From positions 425,304 through 489,303 of the forward strand of contig CABIVS010000004.1 in assembly GCA_902362375.1 (NCBI GenBank): 64,000 nucleotides of DNA, in the 5' to 3' direction. Shown one piece after another: positions 26,667 through 33,966 of the stretch; position 1 is the stretch's first letter, and every line of letters starts with the position of its first letter. The notes beneath the pieces were generated by a model. It searched no databases. It saw only the letters and a program-made list of their open reading frames with translations, and had not been told where the DNA came from. A program made the position numbers and the translations under genes. Source of the DNA: Bacteroidaceae bacterium (lineage in GTDB: Bacteria; Bacteroidota; Bacteroidia; Bacteroidales; Bacteroidaceae).

Positions 26667-27959
26667 ATGAAAACAAGATTAATTTTTCTTCTTCCATTAC
26701 TATGGATATTAATAGGATGCGATGATTCGGATTCTGCCACGTTAAATATATCAGAATCAAAGTTCAATAACATTAGTGCAAGCGGTGAATCATTGACGAT
26801 AGATATTACTTGCAGTTCTTCATGGACTGTAACAAGTAATAAACAATGGTGTATTCCTAATACACAAAAAGGGGAAAATGATGGAAAGTTAATCTTAACT
26901 ATTAATGCTAATTTGGAATCTGCTTCCAGAACAGCCACTGTCACTATTATAAGCCATAAGGTTAGCAAAACAATTCAAATAACTCAAAATGGCTCTACCA
27001 ACACTGCTGAAGAATACCATTATAAAATCCCTGTTATCTTTCATGTATTGTATAAAGAAGATAGAAATTCTCTACAGAAAGTAAATTCAAGCCGTTTATC
27101 CTATATACTTGACAAAGTAAACAGCCTGTATAAAAACAAGAATAACAGCGTAGACATGAATCTTACTTTTACATTAGCAACAACAGATAAAAATGGAGAA
27201 ACATTACCCAATCCCGGAGTAGAATATATCCAATGGTCAGAATCATATCCAATCAACTGCGATGATTTTATGAATGATGATTCGGGTAAATATGTAAAAT
27301 ACTTATGGGATCCGAACTCATATATCAATATTATGGTTTATAACTTCGATTCGGGCTCTAATTCTAATTTAATAACATTAGGTATCTCCCATATTCCTTT
27401 TTCTACTGCAGGTAACCACTATTTAGAAGGGCTTAGTAAAACAGACTACTCTCATCTAACATTAGCAAATTTACAATTCCCACTATGTGTCTCTATTAAC
27501 AGTCTATATATTAATGAAGAATCTACTTCAACTAAATATACTACAGCAGACATCACTGTCACGTTAGCTCATGAATTAGGACATTATCTAGGACTACATC
27601 ATGTCTTTGCCGAAACAACTAATGGAACGTGTGAAGATACTGATTATTGCAAAGATACTAAAAGCTATAACAAACAAGAGTATGATAGCTATTGTGACTA
27701 TATATATGAGAATGAGGAAGCAAAATATACATTTGAAAATTTGGTAAAACGAACAGGATGTGACGGTATAGAGTTTATCTCTTATAATATCATGGATTAT
27801 GCTATCAGCTATTCAAATCAATTCACTCAAAACCAACGTGAACGTATCAGACATGTCTTATCATATAGCCCGTTAATACCCGGACCAAAGAAAGGAGACA
27901 TTAATACTCGTGCACTTAATGAAGGACCTTTGGATTTGCCAATACGAACTATAAAATAG
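26667..27959 (+). CDS. BACON-domain lipoprotein with M43-type metzincin protease domain
   Basis: 430 residues. The lipobox LWILIGC gives a lipidated C18, followed by DDSDSA, suggesting surface exposure. A BACON domain covers about 25-110 (SSWTVTSNKQWC and the final QITQNGS). The protease domain covers about 115-405. HELGHYLGLHH (H302, E303, H306, H312) is the complete metzincin zinc site, and NIMDYA (M376) is the Met-turn, the pattern of M43 pappalysin/cytophagalysin-like peptidases. Two hand-counted 60-base lines of the gene are about 25-30% G+C against 40% for a birA line, so the gene may be a later acquisition. It stands alone between birA and a convergent TPR gene. The target protein is unknown. 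Confidence 0.85.
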   Translation: MKTRLIFLLPLLWILIGCDDSDSATLNISESKFNNISASGESLTIDITCSSSWTVTSNKQWCIPNTQKGENDGKLILTINANLESASRTATVTIISHKVSKTIQITQNGSTNTAEEYHYKIPVIFHVLYKEDRNSLQKVNSSRLSYILDKVNSLYKNKNNSVDMNLTFTLATTDKNGETLPNPGVEYIQWSESYPINCDDFMNDDSGKYVKYLWDPNSYINIMVYNFDSGSNSNLITLGISHIPFSTAGNHYLEGLSKTDYSHLTLANLQFPLCVSINSLYINEESTSTKYTTADITVTLAHELGHYLGLHHVFAETTNGTCEDTDYCKDTKSYNKQEYDSYCDYIYENEEAKYTFENLVKRTGCDGIEFISYNIMDYAISYSNQFTQNQRERIRHVLSYSPLIPGPKKGDINTRALNEGPLDLPIRTIK

Positions 27960-27974
27960 CAAATTGAATATAAT

Positions 27975-28011
27975 AAAAAGAGGTGAACCGCTTAGCGATT
28001 CACCTCTTTTT
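27975..28011. terminator. Bidirectional terminator overlapping the 3' end of the TPR gene
   Basis: AAAAAGAGGTGAA (27975-27987) and TTCACCTCTTTTT (27999-28011) form a perfect 13-bp stem whose loop can pair further (CGC with GCG). A-rich and T-rich flanks make it work in both directions for the two convergent genes. It includes the last 20 coding bases of the minus-strand gene. Confidence 0.85.
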
Positions 28012-28675
28012 CTATTCTCAATATCTTATCCAATGTCTTTTGAGCTTCTGTCGATGGGAAACGTAGAACAACTTTCTGCAACGAACTACGTGCTTTCTCA
28101 TATCGGGTAGTAAATAACTTCGATAATCCGTCCCGATAGCGGGCATACTGCATTTTAGTGGGAGAAGGAAGTTTCTTGTAATCCATTTCTAACTTTTTCT
28201 TCTCCTGCTCTGCCATCAAATAATAATAGTTTCCTAAAAAGATATTAGCAGCCAGATTATCCGCATCGAGTTGCAATATTTTTTCGTACATACGCAAAGC
28301 ATCTTTTTCTTGTCCGCGACACACTTGCATTTCTGCACATGTTTCCAAACAATCTACATTATTTGGGTCCTTTTGCAGCAACTCTTTGTAAAACAAATAA
28401 GCTTTGTCGTAATTTCGTTTCTTTTTATAGGCGAGAGCTAATTCGGTAGCCAGTTTGGAGCTAATTTCACTATTCTTGTCCACATTCGTCCAATAATACA
28501 TTTCCGTACGGTCTATATTCAGAGGAATAGTCTGCCGGAAATAGCTCACAGCCTGTCCATTCTGCCCAGCCTCAATAGCGGCAGATACTTTCTGCAACAT
28601 CTCATCAACCGACTGTGCATTCAGCGCCAGCGGCAGTGAGAATAAAGATAAAAGAAAAATAGTTAAGGTCCTCAT
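27992..28675 (-). CDS. Secreted tetratricopeptide-repeat protein
   Basis: 227 residues with a signal peptide (LLSLFSLPLALNAQS), probably periplasmic. TPR-like helix pairs run from about 60 to 170 (LATELALAYKKKRNYDKAYL, NVDCLETCAEMQVCRGQEKDALRMYE, NLAANIFLGNYYYLMAEQ). Nothing catalytic is seen. The last codons form one arm of the terminator. It is divergent from the MATE gene and has its own -7 box. The specific role is unknown; TPRs suggest protein-protein contact. Confidence 0.8.
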   Translation of the reverse strand: MRTLTIFLLSLFSLPLALNAQSVDEMLQKVSAAIEAGQNGQAVSYFRQTIPLNIDRTEMYYWTNVDKNSEISSKLATELALAYKKKRNYDKAYLFYKELLQKDPNNVDCLETCAEMQVCRGQEKDALRMYEKILQLDADNLAANIFLGNYYYLMAEQEKKKLEMDYKKLPSPTKMQYARYRDGLSKLFTTRYEKARSSLQKVVLRFPSTEAQKTLDKILRIEKEVNR

Positions 28676-28708
28676 AATCCATCTGATTGCTATTTAGTTC
28701 GTGATTCA

Positions 28709-28716
28709 CAAAGATA
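28709..28716 (-). promoter_or_regulatory. -7 box of the TPR gene
   Basis: The minus strand reads TATCTTTG at 28716-28709, a full match to TAnnTTTG, 33 bases before the ATG. Confidence 0.55.
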
Positions 28717-28736
28717 CAACAAAAAAATAAAAAATG

Positions 28737-28744
28737 TACCTTTG
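28737..28744 (+). promoter_or_regulatory. -7 box of the MATE exporter gene
   Basis: TACCTTTG (28737-28744) is a full match to the -7 box, 43 bases before the ATG, in the divergent gap shared with the TPR gene. Confidence 0.6.
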
Positions 28745-28787
28745 CGGACGAAAAGAACAATCAATTTGATAAAAGTGTTTCTATAAA

Positions 28788-30116
28788 ATGATAGATAAAA
28801 AACAATCCTCCGAAAACAGACGAATATTACGGATAGCCATACCATCGATTATATCAAATATCACCGTCCCGCTACTGGGACTTATCGATGTTACCATCGT
28901 AGGACACCTCGGTTCTCCGGCCTACATTGGAGCCATCGCTGTAGGGGGAATGTTGTTCAATATTATCTATTGGATTTTCGGATTCCTGCGTATGGGGACG
29001 AGTGGCATGACCTCACAAGCATATGGTCAGCATGATCTAAATGAAATCACCCGGTTACTGTTACGTTCCGTTGGCGTAGGATTATTTATAGCTCTTTGCC
29101 TGTTGATACTCCAATACCCTATCCTAAAATTGGCATTCACTCTGATACAAACCACACCGGAAGTCGAGCAACTGGCAACTACTTATTTCTATATCTGTAT
29201 CTGGGGAGCTCCCGCCACATTAGGACTTTATGGATTCGCCGGTTGGTTTATCGGAATGCAGAATTCACGTTTTCCCATGTATATCGCTATTACTCAGAAT
29301 ATTGTCAATATTGTAGCCAGCCTATCCTTTGTCTACTTACTGGATATGAAAGTGGCAGGAGTGGCAACAGGAACTTTAATCGCACAATATGCAGGTTTCT
29401 TCATGGCCATATTGCTATATATGCGCTATTATAGTGCACTAAAAAAGCGAATCGTATGGAAAGAAATTATACAGAAACAAGCCATGTACCGTTTCTTCCA
29501 AGTCAACCGGGACATTTTCTTCCGTACCCTTTGCTTGGTTGCGGTCACCCTATTTTTCACCTCTGCAGGAGCCGCCCAAGGAGAAATTGTATTAGCCGTA
29601 AACACCTTACTCATGCAACTATTCACTCTATTTTCTTACATCATGGACGGATTTGCCTATGCCGGTGAAGCACTAGCCGGCCGTTATATAGGCGCCAAGA
29701 ATCAAACAGCCTTACGCAACACAGTACATCACCTTTTCTATTGGGGATTGGGTCTTTCATTGATATTCACCATCCTTTATGCAATCGGCGGAAAAGAATT
29801 TCTGGGATTGCTAACCAATGACACTTCAGTAATCAACGCTTCAGACACTTATTTTTACTGGGCACTTATCATTCCGCTAGCTGGTTTTTCTGCTTTCCTG
29901 TGGGATGGAGTATTTATTGGTGCCACCGCTACCCGTCAGATGCTTTACTCCATGTTAGTCGCCTCCGCCAGCTTCTTCGGAGTATATTACGCTTTCCATC
30001 CTCTTCTGGGAAATCACGCCCTGTGGCTGGCTTTTCTCATTTATCTTTCCCTGCGAGGAATTGTACAAACCTTTTTGGGAAAGCAAATAATGAAAAAAGT
30101 AATCGCATCCCGGTGA
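28788..30116 (+). CDS. MATE family efflux transporter
   Basis: 442 residues with about twelve hydrophobic segments, the usual MATE length. N-terminal IAIPSIISNITVPLLGLIDV and GHLGSPAYIGAIAVGGMLFN, with FGFLRMGTSGMTSQAYGQ, are typical of the DinF-like branch, and a related pattern recurs in the second half (FSYIMDGFAYAGEALAGRYIG near 285). It exports cationic or other small compounds in exchange for Na+ or H+ at the inner membrane. It is followed by pyrH after 54 bases, which has its own promoter box. The substrate cannot be named. Confidence 0.93.
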   Translation: MIDKKQSSENRRILRIAIPSIISNITVPLLGLIDVTIVGHLGSPAYIGAIAVGGMLFNIIYWIFGFLRMGTSGMTSQAYGQHDLNEITRLLLRSVGVGLFIALCLLILQYPILKLAFTLIQTTPEVEQLATTYFYICIWGAPATLGLYGFAGWFIGMQNSRFPMYIAITQNIVNIVASLSFVYLLDMKVAGVATGTLIAQYAGFFMAILLYMRYYSALKKRIVWKEIIQKQAMYRFFQVNRDIFFRTLCLVAVTLFFTSAGAAQGEIVLAVNTLLMQLFTLFSYIMDGFAYAGEALAGRYIGAKNQTALRNTVHHLFYWGLGLSLIFTILYAIGGKEFLGLLTNDTSVINASDTYFYWALIIPLAGFSAFLWDGVFIGATATRQMLYSMLVASASFFGVYYAFHPLLGNHALWLAFLIYLSLRGIVQTFLGKQIMKKVIASR

Positions 30117-30137
30117 GGCTATCCGATAAATTATCTC

Positions 30138-30145
30138 TATATTTG
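30138..30145 (+). promoter_or_regulatory. -7 box of pyrH
   Basis: TATATTTG (30138-30145) is a full match to the -7 box 25 bases before the pyrH ATG; no TTG at -33 spacing was found. Confidence 0.55.
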
Positions 30146-30170
30146 CGGCAAACAATAAAAAGCAAAAGGT

Positions 30171-30881
30171 ATGGCAAAGTATAAAAGAATCTTACTAAAG
30201 CTCAGTGGAGAGAGCTTGATGGGCGAAAAGCAATATGGCATTGACGAAAAAAGACTGGCAGAATATGCTCAACAAATCAAAGAAATCCACGAACAAGGGG
30301 TACAGATTGGTATCGTCATCGGAGGAGGCAACATATTCCGCGGATTAAGCGGAGCCAATAAAGGTTTTGACCGTGTGAAGGGGGACCAAATGGGGATGTT
30401 GGCTACCGTTATCAATAGCCTCGCTCTAAGTTCTGCTCTTGTAGCTACCGGTGTAAAAGCACGTGTATTGACCGCAGTACGGATGGAACCTATCGGTGAA
30501 TTCTACAGTAAATGGAAGGCCATCGAATGTATGGAAAACGGTGAAGTGGTTATCATGTCTGCAGGAACGGGAAATCCTTTCTTTACTACAGATACCGGTT
30601 CTTCACTAAGAGGAATAGAAATCGAAGCAGACGTTATGCTGAAAGGTACTCGCGTAGATGGCATTTACACAGCTGATCCTGAAAAAGATCCTACCGCAAC
30701 CAAATTCGATGACATTACGTATGATGAAGTATTGAAACGTGGTCTGAAAGTTATGGATTTAACTGCGACCTGTATGTGCAAAGAAAATAATCTGCCTATC
30801 GTCGTATTTGATATGGACACAGTAGGTAACTTAAAGAAAGTAATCAGCGGAGAAGAGATAGGTACGTTAGTACACAATTAA
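30171..30881 (+). CDS. pyrH: UMP kinase
   Basis: 236 residues, the normal length. It phosphorylates UMP to UDP with ATP in pyrimidine nucleotide synthesis. Amino-acid-kinase fold motifs: ILLKLSGESLMGEKQYGID (5-23), IGIVIGGGNIFRG near 44-56, GDQMGMLATVINSLAL near 70, GTGNPFFTTDTGSSLRGIEI near 131, and the end DLTATCMCKENNLPIVVFDM. It is a single-gene unit closed by the strong hairpin at 30893-30951. Confidence 0.97.
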   Translation: MAKYKRILLKLSGESLMGEKQYGIDEKRLAEYAQQIKEIHEQGVQIGIVIGGGNIFRGLSGANKGFDRVKGDQMGMLATVINSLALSSALVATGVKARVLTAVRMEPIGEFYSKWKAIECMENGEVVIMSAGTGNPFFTTDTGSSLRGIEIEADVMLKGTRVDGIYTADPEKDPTATKFDDITYDEVLKRGLKVMDLTATCMCKENNLPIVVFDMDTVGNLKKVISGEEIGTLVHN

Positions 30882-30892
30882 TCAGAAAATAA

Positions 30893-30951
30893 AAAGTGCG
30901 AATTTTGCTGTATAGCTTTGATAAAAACTACTATTGCAAAATTCGCACTTT
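30893..30951. terminator. Long-stem convergent terminator between pyrH and PUL 2
   Basis: AAAGTGCGAATTTTGC (30893-30908) and GCAAAATTCGCACTTT (30936-30951) form a perfect 16-bp stem with a 27-base loop. The flanks are A-rich on the left and T-rich on the right, so it can end transcription from both pyrH and the minus-strand PUL 2 operon. The loop is unusually large for a plain terminator. Confidence 0.75.
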
Positions 30952-30986
30952 GTCTTTCTTTTCAAATACTATATCAAAACGAATAC

Positions 30987-32540
30987 CTATTTATCAAAAT
31001 ATTGAATCAAATCATACGCATTAAAATTCAATTCGCGGGCAAAGAAAGATAAATAAGGAAACAACTGATAAGAATTATCATAAAGACCCTTATTGGCAGG
31101 TTTCGACGAATTATCCGTACCATCATCATCCTGATATTTAAACCAATGCCATCCGATACAATTCTTAGCTTCAAGCAATCCTAATGTAAAATGCTGATAA
31201 GCATAAGCCCTCTCATTTTGTGTAGGAACAGAATATCCGGCTCCCGACTGGTTATTCAGATCGGAATCCTCCACCCCTTTCGTATAAAACTCACTTACAA
31301 GAAACGGCTTATCCGCCCAACTTGCCCAGTCTGCAATCGCTGTTGTCAGTTCAGGATTCCAACGACTATAATAGTTGATAGAAATGACATCACAATATTT
31401 TCCGGCAGCTCTCATCACTCCCTCCATATATTTAGGAGTTCCATGCAATCGAGTCCCCAGATAAAGCAGCTTATCATCTACTTTCATCACTGCCTCCTTC
31501 ACTGCTTTATAATATTTCTCTGCTACGATACCTGCAAACTCATTATTCAAGGCATCCGTCACACTTTGTGTACCCTTGGAATCCATAAAGGCTTTTGCTG
31601 CAACATAAGCCGGGTCATTCGAACTGTTAATAGCCAGGAAACGATCCAAAATCCGGGAACTGTTTGAAGAGAAGTTTATCTCATTATCCGAGAAGAAACC
31701 CAATACATTTGGATCACGCAGATAATCTGCGAAAGCACTACCTGCCAAATATGATTCACACCATTCAGCCCATCCATTATAAAACACAAAGCCTGCAGCA
31801 TTATCATCACTTCCTCCGGGATAATTATAAGATTTCGCACTCTTAAACTGACTTAGAAAAGCAAAGGAAGGTGCCAAAGTCAACGGACTGCTCGGATTGG
31901 AAGCATTATGAGTCTGAATCAACAAGTACGTTCCTGTACAGAATGCACCTGTACCATGAAAACCGATCTCACTCAATTCACGTTGAGTGGTGGACAACCA
32001 CTTCTCATCAGTTCCAAACCTATTATTCCAAGCTGTTTTATTACGACTGGAAGTCCCCTTACGCAAAGAAGTCGCACTACGTTCCAGATGCAGATAACCT
32101 TCCGGATCAACCAACCACCAACGCCCGTCTATCTTCTTCGTATAAAACCTGCCCGTAGCTGCTTGTTTCGGAAGCGTTGTCGAACTTCCATACTTATTCA
32201 CCGACTCCTGATATGCTTTCAATGTCTTAATAGCCGGTTTATATCCATCCATATAAGCAATAATACGTGTATTCCCCGTTGTCCAACTGGATATGGGAGG
32301 ATAGGCACTGGAATACTTGACACTGATAGGACGATACATATTGGTATTTAATGACGGAGCATATACCACAGAAGCTCCGGGAACGGGCAAATCTTCCGGG
32401 TATTCCGACTCCACATCTCCCTCACCCATCACTATATCAGGAGGCATAAAATTAGGGTCCTTATCATCATCATCCGTACAAGAAACCATAGGAATAGAAC
32501 TTATAAACAGTAAAGCTCCCAGTATAAATATTTTTTTCAT
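30987..32540 (-). CDS. Putative clan GH-A glycoside hydrolase (agarase-like), surface lipoprotein
   Basis: 517 residues from the ATG at 32540; an upstream in-frame extension is rejected because the lipoprotein signal starts here. The lipobox gives C21 and is followed by TDDDDKD, an acidic surface-export signal. The catalytic part shares many blocks with its neighbour: GRWWLVDPEGYLHL, LGFFSDNEINF (Glu 287, likely acid/base), LYLGTRLHGTPKYM, INYYSRW, PFLVSEFYTKG (Glu 417, likely nucleophile) and GWHWFKYQDDD. The N-E then later E-F pattern fits clan GH-A, with resemblance to GH50/agarase-like proteins; the family is not certain. An extra N-terminal stretch of about 80 residues is present compared with the paralogue. 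It is the last gene of PUL 2. Confidence 0.75.
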   Translation of the reverse strand: MKKIFILGALLFISSIPMVSCTDDDDKDPNFMPPDIVMGEGDVESEYPEDLPVPGASVVYAPSLNTNMYRPISVKYSSAYPPISSWTTGNTRIIAYMDGYKPAIKTLKAYQESVNKYGSSTTLPKQAATGRFYTKKIDGRWWLVDPEGYLHLERSATSLRKGTSSRNKTAWNNRFGTDEKWLSTTQRELSEIGFHGTGAFCTGTYLLIQTHNASNPSSPLTLAPSFAFLSQFKSAKSYNYPGGSDDNAAGFVFYNGWAEWCESYLAGSAFADYLRDPNVLGFFSDNEINFSSNSSRILDRFLAINSSNDPAYVAAKAFMDSKGTQSVTDALNNEFAGIVAEKYYKAVKEAVMKVDDKLLYLGTRLHGTPKYMEGVMRAAGKYCDVISINYYSRWNPELTTAIADWASWADKPFLVSEFYTKGVEDSDLNNQSGAGYSVPTQNERAYAYQHFTLGLLEAKNCIGWHWFKYQDDDGTDNSSKPANKGLYDNSYQLFPYLSFFARELNFNAYDLIQYFDK

Positions 32541-32550
32541 GGTATGTATT

Positions 32551-33963
32551 TTATTGATTGTTATTTGATTGTTGATCGAACCAGTCGGCCAAACGATAGG
32601 CATTGATATTCAATTCTTTCATAGCATCGGCCAACGGTTTATAAAGATTGTATTCATTATCTATCAGTCCCTTGTTAGAGTCCAGATTCGAAGGATCTGC
32701 CCCTTTTGCCGTCGGATCATTATCCTGATAACGAAACCAGTGCCATCCGACACAATTTCCACTTTCCAATAATCCTAAAACAAAATGCTGATAGGCATAT
32801 CCACGTTCCTGTTGAGTTTGAACGGTAAAACCTGCTCCTGTCGTATTCGCCAGTCCGGAATCCATTCCTTTCGTATAAAATTCCGTAATGATGAAAGGTT
32901 TTTGAGCCCATTCTCCCCAATGCTTCATGGTCTTCTCACTCGGCGTCCACGCTCCATAGTAGTTAATTGCAACGACATCACAATACCTGCCTGCCGCTTC
33001 CACAATCTGGCGGATAAACTTCGGTTTTCCATGTAAACGACTGCCTAGATAGAGATGATTGGGATCATACTTCCGAATCGCTTCCGATACCACTTTACAA
33101 TATCGTTCAGCTACCACCCCCGCAAACTCCTCCCGGTGCTCATCGGTTATTTGCTGCGAAGTAATTCCCTGTTTTTTCAACCAGGATTCCGCATACACTC
33201 TTCCCGGATCACCAGGGTTCTGTAAAGTCAGATAGCCTTCCAGATTCTTGGGTCCGAACGGAAGTTCATTATCCGAGAAATAACCAATGATGTTTTTATC
33301 CATTTTATTTGCAACCAGTTTTTGCGCCATCTCATCACAATAAGTTTCGAATTCCGGGTCAAAAACGAAAATACACTGATTAGGATATCCCGTGTTACCA
33401 GGTAACTGATAAGTTCCTCCCCGTTTCTTACCATATCCGCTCATCAAGTTAAGAATGATTGAGCGGGTCAAAACCTCCTTGTGGGATGCATTGTAAGAAG
33501 CAATCGCCTCTTCGTTACTCCAAGAGCCCGCACCGGAAAAGCCCAGTGAATGAATCAACTGTGCCGTCCCTTCGATCCATTTTTCTTCCGTACCGAATTT
33601 ATCCAGCATGGCTTGTTTATTGCGTTCAGAGGTACCCAAACGTACTCCAACCACCACTTTTTGTAAATGCCGATATCCATCGGGATCAATCATCCACCAA
33701 CGATTTCCAATACGTTCCACTCTAAAAAATCCAGTAGCCCGGTGCCTCGGAGCATCCAAATCACTTCCATACTCATTTACATGCACTTTATCAGTAGCTT
33801 TAAAACCATCCAGTTGAGCAATGGTACGGGTATCATACTCCTTCCATGGAAGATCTTTCTGTCCTTTCACCCACGGACGGGCAGTGACCTTAAATGCGTG
33901 CCCCTGTCCATAGCCCAACTGGGACAACAGCAGTAAAAACAATATAACTATACTATTTTTCAT
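32551..33963 (-). CDS. Putative clan GH-A glycoside hydrolase (agarase-like), periplasmic
   Basis: 470 residues with a type I signal peptide (LLLLSQLGYGQG) and no lipobox, so periplasmic. It is a paralogue of the next gene. Shared blocks are NRWWMIDPDGYRHL, IGYFSDNELPFG (Glu 233, likely acid/base), LYLGSRLHGKPKFI, INYYGAWTPSEK, PFIITEFYTKGMDSG (Glu 361, likely nucleophile) and GWHWFRYQDND. The protein probably cuts a galactan-like or related glycan, but the family (GH50-like against another clan GH-A family) is undecided. It starts 3 bases after the GH2 stop and its own stop is 10 bases before the paralogue, so translation is coupled within one operon. Confidence 0.75.
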   Translation of the reverse strand: MKNSIVILFLLLLSQLGYGQGHAFKVTARPWVKGQKDLPWKEYDTRTIAQLDGFKATDKVHVNEYGSDLDAPRHRATGFFRVERIGNRWWMIDPDGYRHLQKVVVGVRLGTSERNKQAMLDKFGTEEKWIEGTAQLIHSLGFSGAGSWSNEEAIASYNASHKEVLTRSIILNLMSGYGKKRGGTYQLPGNTGYPNQCIFVFDPEFETYCDEMAQKLVANKMDKNIIGYFSDNELPFGPKNLEGYLTLQNPGDPGRVYAESWLKKQGITSQQITDEHREEFAGVVAERYCKVVSEAIRKYDPNHLYLGSRLHGKPKFIRQIVEAAGRYCDVVAINYYGAWTPSEKTMKHWGEWAQKPFIITEFYTKGMDSGLANTTGAGFTVQTQQERGYAYQHFVLGLLESGNCVGWHWFRYQDNDPTAKGADPSNLDSNKGLIDNEYNLYKPLADAMKELNINAYRLADWFDQQSNNNQ

Positions 33964-33966
33964 GTT

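Noticed and set aside
32541..32603. N-terminal extension of the surface hydrolase by 21 codons
   Set aside because: It would run into the upstream gene and place the lipoprotein signal peptide internally; the ATG at 32540 starts the signal directly.
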